Assembly (NCBI GenBank): GCA_900772845.1
Contig: CAAGSD010000129.1
Coordinates: 1 to 52,239, forward strand
Length of the DNA stretch: 52,239 nucleotides
Reading direction: 5' to 3'
From: Lachnospiraceae bacterium
GTDB lineage: Bacteria > Bacillota > Clostridia > Lachnospirales > Lachnospiraceae
A program made the position numbers and the translations under genes. Shown piece by piece: positions 34,807 through 42,683 of the stretch. Below the pieces are notes generated by a model. The model was not told where the DNA came from, searched no databases, and saw nothing but the letters and a program-made list of their open reading frames with translations. The first letter of the stretch is position 1. Each line of letters begins with the position of its first letter.

Positions 34807-35670
34807 ATGGATATTACGACGAAAAAAGGAAAACGAGGCAGAAAAGATATTGATCGGATCATCGTGGAAAAAGGCCGCAGAGGTGATTTTTCTCCCCTGC
34901 AGCCCGATCATTATCACAGTTTTTATGAAATTTTCTATCTCTGGTCCGGAAGCTGCCGTTTCCTGTTAAAGGATACTGTCTACCAGATGGAAGCCGGAGA
35001 TCTGGTCTTCATTGCTCCGGGTGAGCTGCATCACTCTCTGTATTCGGCTGGAGAGGTCTGCGAGATCGTGATGATCTATTTTAAGGAAGAATATCTGCAT
35101 TTATCAGATTGGTCTTCCGGCAATTGCAATTTCCTATCCGGGCAGGGGCTGCAGCTACATTCTTTCATGGGAAGTGTTCCTGCGGTATATCAGGATTCCC
35201 TGCACTCCCTGCTGACCCGTATGCTCACTGAGAATTCCCGGTTTGATCAATACTCTGAGCATTTCGAGCGGTGCTATCTGGAAGAGCTTCTGCTCATGCT
35301 GATGCGCCACTCTGTCATGAATGAGAAGGAGCCGGATCTGCTGAATTCCCGGGATGCGGACATTCTGCTTGCCACGAAATACATTTATAACAATTTCCGC
35401 AAGCCCTTGACTCTGGAAGAAGTCTCCTCCGTGGCTTCCTTGAGCCCCACTTATTTCAGCAAGAAATTCAAGCTGATCACCGGCATGGGCTTCAAGGAAT
35501 ATTTAAACTACGTGCGGCTCAAACACGCCCAGACAGCACTTCTCACCACCGACAGCTCCATCACGGATATTGCTCTGGAATACGGCTTCAACGACAGCAA
35601 TTATTTCAAGGACCTGTTTAAAAAGGTATACGGAAAATCTCCCCGGGAATATCGTAAACATCCGGATTGA
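34807..35670 (+). CDS. AraC-family transcriptional regulator (cupin sensor)
   Basis: 287 residues from the ATG at 34807 (GAGAGG 5 bases upstream); 24 further upstream codons overlap the promoter. The N-terminal AraC-type cupin (YHSFYEIFYLWSGSCRF, then MEAGDLVFIAPGELHHSLY) should bind a small sugar. The last 100 residues are the double helix-turn-helix (LTLEEVSSVASLSPTYFSKK and ITDIALEYGFNDSNYFKDLF). Divergent from araA, which is the most likely target. It ends 8 bases from the convergent gene at 35679. Confidence 0.88.
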   Translation: MDITTKKGKRGRKDIDRIIVEKGRRGDFSPLQPDHYHSFYEIFYLWSGSCRFLLKDTVYQMEAGDLVFIAPGELHHSLYSAGEVCEIVMIYFKEEYLHLSDWSSGNCNFLSGQGLQLHSFMGSVPAVYQDSLHSLLTRMLTENSRFDQYSEHFERCYLEELLLMLMRHSVMNEKEPDLLNSRDADILLATKYIYNNFRKPLTLEEVSSVASLSPTYFSKKFKLITGMGFKEYLNYVRLKHAQTALLTTDSSITDIALEYGFNDSNYFKDLFKKVYGKSPREYRKHPD

Positions 35671-35678
35671 CGCCGGAT

Positions 35679-36821
35679 CTACCGTGCGTCTTCCTCTAGG
35701 AATCTTCTCCAGAAGTCCTCTTCCTCTGCATGCGGAATTTCTTCCCCCTCTGCGAAGCTCTGTAAATAATTTGACACCTTCTGGTACTGGGAAGGATCCG
35801 TAAATTCCATACGCCACATGTCCTCTCCTTCCTGTCCTTCGGTGAATTTCTTACACCAGATGCCATCTTCGCTAAAGCAGGTGATATACCAGGTCTTAGG
35901 GTCACTGCCCTCTTCCGTGGTTTTCACACTCTGGGCCAGGATACTATCCACCTCATCCGGCTCTTCTGCAGTCTCCGACACACCTGTCAGTTCCTCTTCC
36001 AGCCGTTCTGCCTTTTCCTTTTCGATCTTTTCCTCCAGTGCCGCCCGGATGGCATCCTGCACACTGTCGAATTTCTCTAAGAAATGATCCCACTCCTTGA
36101 TCGTAAATTCCTGATTTCCGATCTGGAACTTGGTATCCGTGTCTCCGTTCTGAAGCTTGTCGTAGATCTCCTGCATCTTCTCTTTGATCTGTGCCATGAG
36201 ACTTAAATCCTCTTTTTCCGGCTCTCCGGCAGTCCCGGAAGGATCCGTTCCCGCTGCCTTGTCCGTGTCGGCAATCTCCGGTGCTTCCTCACTGTTATCC
36301 ACATCATCGCCGTTCTCCATGTCATCCAGTTCTTTCTTCATCTGCTGGATCTTGTTATCCCTTGCCAGCGCCTCCAGAATCCGTTTCACATCCTCCGGGC
36401 TGAACATGCCGATGGCCCTGGACAGATCATCAATGTTGTCCCGGTTCACCAGCAGGCTTCCGCCGCCGGACAGAGGGATATTGATACAGGCCTCTTTATT
36501 GGTGGTGTCTCCCAGTGTCAGACGATTATGCTCATAATCACAGACGAAGATCACACCGTTGTATTCAATGACGCCGTCCTCAGCCATTTCCCCGTAAGGC
36601 ACCTTGTCCTTTCCCTCAATATGCCGGGTCAGCTGTACGCCACGGGTCACCGGAGTCTTCACGGTATCATCTTCCTGTGCCGATTCCTCGATACTCTCTG
36701 CGAAACGGGATTGCGATGTCTTAGCTGCACTCATCATAGCACTCTGCAGATCCCCTGCGTTTACCCTTTTCTGTGTCTCATACACGAATGTCCTTCCGTA
36801 ACCGATTCCTGTTACTGCCAT
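35679..36821 (-). CDS. Unidentified acidic protein in a probable flagellar regulon
   Basis: 380 residues from the ATG at 36821 (GGGAGAG 4 bases upstream). I do not recognise the family. It has no signal peptide or membrane segment and is strongly acidic, with a Glu/Asp-rich linker near 170-210 and a helical KIEKEKAERLEEEL stretch near 270-285. A small globular C-terminal part has several Trp (TWYITCFSEDGIWCKKF). A sigma28-type promoter and a terminator-like hairpin lie upstream, so it may be made with the motility genes. Single gene, convergent with the AraC regulator. Confidence 0.7.
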   Translation of the reverse strand: MAVTGIGYGRTFVYETQKRVNAGDLQSAMMSAAKTSQSRFAESIEESAQEDDTVKTPVTRGVQLTRHIEGKDKVPYGEMAEDGVIEYNGVIFVCDYEHNRLTLGDTTNKEACINIPLSGGGSLLVNRDNIDDLSRAIGMFSPEDVKRILEALARDNKIQQMKKELDDMENGDDVDNSEEAPEIADTDKAAGTDPSGTAGEPEKEDLSLMAQIKEKMQEIYDKLQNGDTDTKFQIGNQEFTIKEWDHFLEKFDSVQDAIRAALEEKIEKEKAERLEEELTGVSETAEEPDEVDSILAQSVKTTEEGSDPKTWYITCFSEDGIWCKKFTEGQEGEDMWRMEFTDPSQYQKVSNYLQSFAEGEEIPHAEEEDFWRRFLEEDAR

Positions 36822-36909
36822 AGTACTCTCCCTCTCTGAGCAGTGATTGCTGCCCTGTCGCAATGCCCGTCAAATCTTCATGCAGGCATGCGATGTTCTC
36901 GCTTCACGC

Positions 36910-36947
36910 AAAAACGGATGGTCGCCTCACATGAAGCAGCCATCCGT
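36910..36947 (-). terminator. Terminator hairpin between the membrane-protein gene and 35679
   Basis: ACGGATGG (36914-36921) and CCATCCGT (36940-36947) arms with an 18-base loop, followed by five T on the minus strand. It ends the membrane-protein transcript but also lies between a sigma28-type promoter (36991-37017) and the gene at 35679. Confidence 0.65.
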
Positions 36948-36990
36948 AGCTATTTATCCATCCATGGTGTCTGTATTTTCCTATATAAGA

Positions 36991-37017
36991 ATATCGGAAA
37001 TTCTCAGAAAATTCTTA
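36991..37017 (-). promoter_or_regulatory. Sigma28-type promoter
   Basis: On the minus strand TAAG (37017-37014), a 15-base spacer and TCCGATAT (36998-36991). One base off the TAAA -35 consensus; the -10 shares CCGATA with the flgM and flaG promoters. It is the best promoter candidate for the unidentified gene at 35679. Confidence 0.45.
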
Positions 37018-37035
37018 GCTATCATTCGAAAATTT

Positions 37036-37668
37036 TTAAAGAAGAAAGATCCAGCCCAGCATGGACACCATGGCTGCGATGTGCATAGTGCCCACAATCT
37101 TAAACGGAGACAGCAGCAGAACAAAGGGCACAATGGTGAAAACCAATGCCCAGAGGGGGAATCCGATGATCCCGGTGACAATGGCAATGATCAACAACAC
37201 GATATAGACGACCAGCCCCACACCACAAAGCTGTAAAACCGACGCACTGTTTAAAAGATCCAGCATCATGTCTTTGGCGGTACGATCCCGGCCAAGCTGT
37301 AGGAATACATATTCCGCCAATCCGCACTTGATGTGATAGGCTGCTCCCAGAATACAGGAGAAAGTGATGGTCACGAACATCAAGCCTCCCAGAATCTGCG
37401 ACCGCTCAAAGGTATAGACCGCCAGAGCAAAATAGCTGAAAAATTCAAGTACCAGTGCAAATGCCCCCAGTACTGCGGAGCGCAGGGGAACCGATGCCGG
37501 TACATCCTCCATCATTTCCGCCAGCACACCGTCCTTTTCGATCTCTTTGATGTTGTCGAATTTGATAGTTCCGTTGGGGAAAATGCTCAGGATCCGGTCG
37601 CAGTACATGTTGATGGCATGCCCAACGATTCCCAGGGCGATCATTACACGCAGCATTGTTATAGTCAT
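37036..37668 (-). CDS. Small multi-spanning membrane protein of unknown function
   Basis: 210 residues from the ATG at 37668 (GAGGGAG 6 bases upstream). About five membrane helices: near 5-22, 60-85, 92-115, 145-168 and 172-205, with a polar loop at about 25-58 (CDRILSIFPNGTIKFDN). No transport or catalytic motif is visible. The single-gene unit has a good promoter and a symmetrical operator at its start point, so it is probably repressed. Similar proteins are annotated only as domains of unknown function. Confidence 0.7.
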   Translation of the reverse strand: MTITMLRVMIALGIVGHAINMYCDRILSIFPNGTIKFDNIKEIEKDGVLAEMMEDVPASVPLRSAVLGAFALVLEFFSYFALAVYTFERSQILGGLMFVTITFSCILGAAYHIKCGLAEYVFLQLGRDRTAKDMMLDLLNSASVLQLCGVGLVVYIVLLIIAIVTGIIGFPLWALVFTIVPFVLLLSPFKIVGTMHIAAMVSMLGWIFLL

Positions 37669-37689
37669 TGGTTTCTCCCTCACTTTCAT

Positions 37690-37737
37690 GTTAGTTAATA
37701 CTAACTTTATTATAGCACCTCTCCCCGTCTTCTGCAA
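37690..37737 (-). promoter_or_regulatory. Promoter and operator of the membrane-protein gene
   Basis: On the minus strand TTGCAG (37737-37732), 17 bases, TATAAT (37714-37709). An inverted repeat GTTAGT-4-ACTAAC (37690-37705) covers the expected start point, a typical TetR/PadR-like operator position. No such regulator is adjacent. Confidence 0.6.
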
Positions 37738-37789
37738 TCAGATTCCCGGCTCCTCTATCGGTTCCCCAATTTTTAAGAAAAATTTTCTC

Positions 37790-37818
37790 TTGCGGCAGTT
37801 TTCTCTCTATGTTATACT
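37790..37818 (+). promoter_or_regulatory. Vegetative promoter of the AGCS symporter
   Basis: TTGCGG (37790-37795), 17 bases, TATACT (37813-37818). The start point near 37825 leaves a leader of about 107 bases that holds the nested hairpins at 37842-37911. Confidence 0.65.
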
Positions 37819-37841
37819 GAGGTACATAAAAACGAAATAAA

Positions 37842-37911
37842 GATCAGGTTGCAATGTCAGCGTGGACATCTTCGGATGTCTGCGCTTTTTATGTTGCCGG
37901 AACGCCTGATC
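37842..37911 (+). promoter_or_regulatory. Structured leader with internal terminator before the symporter gene
   Basis: Four nested arms pair in register: GATCAGG/CCTGATC (37842-37848, 37905-37911), GCAA/TTGC (37851-37854, 37894-37897), AGCG/CGCT (37859-37862, 37883-37886) and GACATC/GATGTC (37865-37870, 37875-37880) around a TTCG loop. The inner stem is followed by five T (37886-37890), so it can act as an intrinsic terminator. The outer arm ends just before the AAAGGAGG site. It looks like an attenuator or cis-acting element; it does not match the glycine riboswitch. Confidence 0.55.
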
Positions 37912-37931
37912 AGACAAAGGAGGAAATGTAT

Positions 37932-39410
37932 ATGGTAGAGTTCATTACGAATGTGAACAGTGCCGTCAATGGATTCGTATGGGGTGTTCCCATGCTGGTA
38001 CTGTTGGTGGGCACCGGTATCCTGATGACGATCCTGACGAAATTTTTCCAGTTATCCCATCTGGGACACTGGTTCAAAAATACGGTGGGCGGCATCTTTC
38101 ACGACAAGCATGTAACGAAACATACGGAGGCCGGAGATCAGTCCATTTCCCAGTTCCAGTCGCTGTGCACCGCATTGGCTGCCACGATCGGTACCGGTAA
38201 TATCGTCGGTGTGGCAAGTGCACTGGTCGCCGGCGGTCCCGGCGCCATCTTCTGGATGTGGGTAGTGGCTTTCTTTGGCATGATGACGAACTACTCGGAA
38301 AATGTGCTGGGTATCTACTACCGCCGCCGGAACTCCAAAGGTGAGTGGAGTGGTGGTGCCATGTACTACTTAAAGGACGGTCTCGGCTCCTATAAGGGCT
38401 GCAAACAGATCGGTGCCGTACTGGCTGTGCTCTTCTCTGCCTTCTGTCTGTTAGCCTCCTTTGGTATCGGCAACATGAGTCAGGTCAATTCTATTGCTGC
38501 AAATATGACCTCCGCCTTTTCCATTCCCGCTACCGCCACCGGCATCGTTCTGGTGATCATCGGTGCTCTGGTCATCGTCGGCGGATTAAAAAGAATCGCA
38601 GCTGTCACCGAGAAGCTGGTTCCTTTCATGGCGATCGCCTATGTCATCGGTGCACTGGTGATCTTCTTTGCGAATATCAGCCACGTGGGTGCCGTATTTA
38701 CCGCAATCTTCAAAGGAGCTTTTGGTCTGCGCGCTGTAGGCGGCGGTATCGTGGGTTCCGGAGTGAAGCTGTCTCTGACCTGGGGCATGAAGCGTGGTGT
38801 GTTCTCTAACGAGGCCGGTCTTGGTTCCTCCGTTATGGTACATTCCAGCTCCAACGTAAAGGAGCCCGTACGCCAGGGTATGTGGGGCATCTTCGAAGTA
38901 TTCGCCGACACCATGGTCGTATGTACACTGACAGCTTTCGCGGTTCTGTCCTCCGGACTGATCGACCTGGACACCGGTGCCGTACTGGTGGATGTGTCCG
39001 GTTCCGCTCTGGTGGGTCAGGCTTTTGCTACCGTATTCGGCAGCTTTGGTCCCGCCTTCATCGCCATTGCGATCCTGCTGTTCGCCTTCTCTACCGTACT
39101 GGGCTGGAGTCACTACGGCTCCAAGGCATGTGAATATTTATTCGGTACGAAATCCACCATTGTCTACAAGATTGCATTCGTACTGATGATCTTCATCGGC
39201 TGCACCATGAACTTAGGTCTTGCCTGGGATCTGTCCGATACCTTCAACGGTCTGATGGCGATTCCCAACCTGATCGGTGTCATAGCCCTGTCTCCCGTAG
39301 TAATGAAGATCACCAAAAATTACGTGGCACGTATCATTAAAAAGGAAGACGTAAAGCCCATGTTATCTGTCTTCCCTGAAATTCAGGAAGAGCAGGAAAA
39401 AGCTATGTAA
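37932..39410 (+). CDS. Sodium:alanine/glycine symporter (AGCS family)
   Basis: 492 residues from the ATG at 37932, 8 bases after AAAGGAGG; an ATG two codons earlier sits too close to the site. About ten to twelve membrane segments with the AGCS signatures SQFQSLCTALAATIGTGNIVG near 74-94, GAIFWMWVVAFFGMMTNYSE near 104-123 and RGVFSNEAGLGSSVMVHSS near 297-315. Takes up a neutral amino acid with Na+. It ends 12 bases from the convergent MATE gene. Confidence 0.92.
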   Translation: MVEFITNVNSAVNGFVWGVPMLVLLVGTGILMTILTKFFQLSHLGHWFKNTVGGIFHDKHVTKHTEAGDQSISQFQSLCTALAATIGTGNIVGVASALVAGGPGAIFWMWVVAFFGMMTNYSENVLGIYYRRRNSKGEWSGGAMYYLKDGLGSYKGCKQIGAVLAVLFSAFCLLASFGIGNMSQVNSIAANMTSAFSIPATATGIVLVIIGALVIVGGLKRIAAVTEKLVPFMAIAYVIGALVIFFANISHVGAVFTAIFKGAFGLRAVGGGIVGSGVKLSLTWGMKRGVFSNEAGLGSSVMVHSSSNVKEPVRQGMWGIFEVFADTMVVCTLTAFAVLSSGLIDLDTGAVLVDVSGSALVGQAFATVFGSFGPAFIAIAILLFAFSTVLGWSHYGSKACEYLFGTKSTIVYKIAFVLMIFIGCTMNLGLAWDLSDTFNGLMAIPNLIGVIALSPVVMKITKNYVARIIKKEDVKPMLSVFPEIQEEQEKAM

Positions 39411-39422
39411 TTAAATTCAGGA

Positions 39423-40784
39423 TCATACTTCTTCTCTGGTAATATTCTTCGCCCATTTGCCCTCGCGGTAATGCTTAATGACCCAGGGCCATTTGACGAA
39501 TTCATCGGTGCATAACAGGAAATAAACCCACAGCACCGGGAGTTTCAGTACAAATGCGGCGAAGAAACCCAGAGGGATCGCATAACACCACATATCGATC
39601 GTATCGCAGATCAGTCCGAACTTCGTATCTCCGCCGGCACGGAATACTCCGGCGATCAGCGCCGTATTCACGGCAGCGCCCATAATATAATAAGTATTGA
39701 TGAGCAGCATATATTTCAGATAATGCATGGCAGTGTCATTCAATGTAGCAAACCGTAACACAAAGGGTGTAATCGCCAGTACGATCAGGCCGCCTATTGC
39801 TCCGGTGATTACCGTCATCTTCAACATCCGGGAAGCGTAGCTCTTCGACTTCTCCAGATCGCCTTGTCCCATAATATTTCCCAGTAATATGCCACCTGCA
39901 CTGGCAATGGCAAAGCAGAACACCGTACCGATATTGCGCACTACGACGACTAGTGAATTAGCGGCCACCGCATCTGTTCCCAGATGCCCCAGGATCACGG
40001 AATACATGGAAAAAGCCACACTCCAGGACACATCGTTGCAAAGTGCGGGCAGAGACAGACGCATGAAATCTTGTGTCAGCACCTTACTGTGAACGAACAG
40101 GTACTTCGGATGCAGTTTTACATTTTTGCTCAAGAAAGATACAATGACGCATGCCACCAGTTCCACCAGTCGGGACAGGGCTGTGGCAATGGCGACACCG
40201 GTAGCTCCCAGCTTCGGCATTCCGAACAATCCAAAGATAAATGTGGCATTCAGAATGACATTCAATACGAAAGCCAGCATATTCAATGCCATACTGACCG
40301 TCACACGGCCTACGCTTCGCAGGATGGCAAGATACACCTCCGTAATGCCCCAGCACAGGTATGTGATGCCCATGATCCGCAGATAAGAGGCACCGATGGT
40401 GATCAGCTCCTGATCTGGAGTAAAGAGAAGCATCATCTTCTGAGGGAGGAAAAATGCAATCAGCGCAACAATACCTGAGATTGCCATAGAGAAACGAAGT
40501 GTGATTCCTTCTACAGTATGAATTGCTTCCAGGTTCCCCTTTCCATAATATTGGGCGCACAAGAGAGTGGCTCCCGTCCCCAATCCGTAATATACCATAA
40601 ACAGGACATTCGAAAAATTTGACGCCAGGGATACTGCGGATATTGCGGACTGTCCCACATAGTTTAGCATAATAACATCCGCAGAATTCACCGCTGCACT
40701 GAGCAGATTCTGTATAATGATCGGAATGGTCAGTTTGAACATCTGCCTGTAAAAATCATCTTTTTTCATTGCTTCTAATTTCAT
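39423..40784 (-). CDS. MATE family efflux transporter
   Basis: 453 residues with twelve membrane segments in two MatE halves: FKLTIPIIIQNLLSAAVNSA near 16-35, GQSAISAVSLASN near 44-56, and LRLSLPALCNDVSWSVAFSM near 243-262. Family members export drugs or metabolites with Na+ or H+. GGAGAGG lies 6 bases before the ATG. A consensus-like promoter (TTGCGT, 17 bases, TATAAT) at 40854-40826 gives a single-gene unit. Confidence 0.92.
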   Translation of the reverse strand: MKLEAMKKDDFYRQMFKLTIPIIIQNLLSAAVNSADVIMLNYVGQSAISAVSLASNFSNVLFMVYYGLGTGATLLCAQYYGKGNLEAIHTVEGITLRFSMAISGIVALIAFFLPQKMMLLFTPDQELITIGASYLRIMGITYLCWGITEVYLAILRSVGRVTVSMALNMLAFVLNVILNATFIFGLFGMPKLGATGVAIATALSRLVELVACVIVSFLSKNVKLHPKYLFVHSKVLTQDFMRLSLPALCNDVSWSVAFSMYSVILGHLGTDAVAANSLVVVVRNIGTVFCFAIASAGGILLGNIMGQGDLEKSKSYASRMLKMTVITGAIGGLIVLAITPFVLRFATLNDTAMHYLKYMLLINTYYIMGAAVNTALIAGVFRAGGDTKFGLICDTIDMWCYAIPLGFFAAFVLKLPVLWVYFLLCTDEFVKWPWVIKHYREGKWAKNITREEV

Positions 40785-40825
40785 GGTATTCCTCTCCAGT
40801 GGTTCCTATTTTGCCGTTGGATTGT

Positions 40826-40854
40826 ATTATATGTCGTTCTCGGAAAATACGCAA
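40826..40854 (-). promoter_or_regulatory. Vegetative promoter of the MATE gene
   Basis: On the minus strand TTGCGT (40854-40849), 17 bases, TATAAT (40831-40826), about 42 bases before the start codon. Confidence 0.65.
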
Positions 40855-40862
40855 TATCATAA

Positions 40863-40895
40863 GAGCGATCTGCCGGTAAACAAAGCAGATCGCTC
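40863..40895 (-). terminator. Stem-loop after the ABC operon
   Basis: A perfect 11-bp stem GAGCGATCTGC/GCAGATCGCTC with an 11-base loop, 50 bases after the last ABC gene. Only a weak T-rich tail follows (TTATGAT), so termination may be partial; it directly precedes the MATE -35 box. Confidence 0.5.
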
Positions 40896-40945
40896 CTTGT
40901 GAAATTATTTCATATACGATTTCTTTGTGCTTCGCACTTTCTAAA

Positions 40946-42682
40946 TTATAACTTCCAGCCGGCTGCCTCCATCTGAGTGGCTTTCATATGCCGGTAGATA
41001 CCGTCTTTTGCTTCCAGTTCGGCGGGTGTTCCCTGCTCTGCCACCACGCCGTCCTTCAGTACGACGATCTTGTCTGCATCCGCCACAGTACGCATGCGGT
41101 GCGCAATGATCATAACCGTTTTGTTGCGGATCAGCTTGGAAAGAGCTTCCTGAATCAGTGTCTCGTTATCTACATCCAGAGAAGCGGTTGCCTCATCCAT
41201 GAGAATGATGGGGGCATCCTTTAAGAATGCTCTGGCAATAGAGATCCGCTGTCTCTCACCACCGGACAGTTCCGAACCGTTCTCACCGATCATGGTCTGC
41301 CAGCCGTTCGGAAGCTTCTCTGCGAACTCATCGCAGTGCGCCAGCTTTGCCGCTGCCAGCACTTCTTCGTCCGTAGCATTCTGCCTGCCGATACGGATAT
41401 TTTCCATCACCGTATTATTGAACAGCGTCACATCCTGGAACACGATGGCGTACAGAGACATCAAGGTCTCCGGATCGATGGTGGAGATGTCCATGCCGCC
41501 TACCGTGATCTTACCTTTTTGGATATCCCAGAACCGGGAAGCCAGTCTGGACACTGTGGTCTTACCGCCGCCGGAAGGTCCGATCAGTGCGGTGACTTCA
41601 CCCTGTTTTGCCGTGAAAGTCACATCCCGAAGTACGGTATCCTGACTGTCATAGGAGAATCCCACATGGGAAAATGCGATGTCATACCCCTTGGGATTCA
41701 TGGTGTCGGCCCCGGTCTGGATCTCATGGGACAGGATTTCGTCGAGACGGTCACACTGCACATCGGTACTGATAATAGCTGCCAGATTCTGCAGTGCCAC
41801 CTGCAGGGGATCATACATTCTGGATACCAACAAGAGGAATACGAAGAAGGTCAGGATATCGATCTCTCCCTTTACCAATAATACACTGCCGGTCAGTGCC
41901 ACGGTAGCGATACCAAGCTTTAAGATCATCTGGGCACCGCCTACGAAGACTGCCGTACCAAGCTCCGTCACCAGTGCATGTTTTTCCACGGCACGGATCT
42001 TGCCCTCTAAGCCTTCCATGTACTCAGCCTGGGCATTGTTGGCCCGGAGGTCACGTACGGTCTCCAGGCATTCCTGAATGCCGTCCGCACAGTCCATTTT
42101 TAATTTCATCTGCTTCTTACTTAAGCTCTTCTGTACCCTGCCGGAACATCCCACAATGAGGAAAGACACAGGCAGTACCCACAGTGCTGCGATTGCCATT
42201 CTCCAGTTCAGGAAAAAGGTACCCACAGCGATCAGGGTGGTGGAGATACAGGAACCAACCAGTTCCGGAATGAAATGGGAGGATGCGGTCTCCATAGTGG
42301 CACAGTCTGCCATAATGGTGCTGGTCAGATCGGACAGATCCTTTTTCCCGAAAAAGGATAACGGGATCTTACGCAGCTGTTCTGCCAGGGCAATTCTGCG
42401 CACACCACTCTCCACATAGGTTGCCAGGAACGTGGCACGATACTGCACCAGTGTCGTCAGGGCGATCAGAAGAAGACAAAGTACACAGCCCACAATGTAG
42501 AACACACCTCTGCCTGCCATGGTGCCCTGTAAATAATCTCTTACCAGAAAATACAGCATCCATACCGGAAACATCAGCACCAGATCGGAACATGTTACGG
42601 ATACAAATGCCTTTATCATATCCTTCGCACCTTTTTTGGAAAGTGCGTATTTATGCTGCAATTTAGCCTGTAAACTATTCAT
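40946..42682 (-). CDS. ABC half-transporter, second of a heterodimeric pair
   Basis: 578 residues from the ATG at 42682 (1 base after the upstream stop). Six membrane helices to about 300, then an ATPase with Walker A GPSGGGKTT near 365-373, signature LSGGERQ near 468-474 and Walker B with catalytic Glu ILMDEATASLD near 490-500, plus an IAHRM H-loop near 525. It should dimerise with the product of the preceding gene. The pair resembles the IrtAB/YbtPQ group of exporter-fold proteins, some of which import siderophores; direction and substrate are open. Confidence 0.85.
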   Translation of the reverse strand: MNSLQAKLQHKYALSKKGAKDMIKAFVSVTCSDLVLMFPVWMLYFLVRDYLQGTMAGRGVFYIVGCVLCLLLIALTTLVQYRATFLATYVESGVRRIALAEQLRKIPLSFFGKKDLSDLTSTIMADCATMETASSHFIPELVGSCISTTLIAVGTFFLNWRMAIAALWVLPVSFLIVGCSGRVQKSLSKKQMKLKMDCADGIQECLETVRDLRANNAQAEYMEGLEGKIRAVEKHALVTELGTAVFVGGAQMILKLGIATVALTGSVLLVKGEIDILTFFVFLLLVSRMYDPLQVALQNLAAIISTDVQCDRLDEILSHEIQTGADTMNPKGYDIAFSHVGFSYDSQDTVLRDVTFTAKQGEVTALIGPSGGGKTTVSRLASRFWDIQKGKITVGGMDISTIDPETLMSLYAIVFQDVTLFNNTVMENIRIGRQNATDEEVLAAAKLAHCDEFAEKLPNGWQTMIGENGSELSGGERQRISIARAFLKDAPIILMDEATASLDVDNETLIQEALSKLIRNKTVMIIAHRMRTVADADKIVVLKDGVVAEQGTPAELEAKDGIYRHMKATQMEAAGWKL

Positions 42683-42683
42683 A

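Noticed and set aside
37842..37911. Glycine riboswitch before the AGCS symporter
   Set aside because: The leader is too short for a tandem glycine aptamer and lacks its conserved core words; the nested stems fit an attenuator better.
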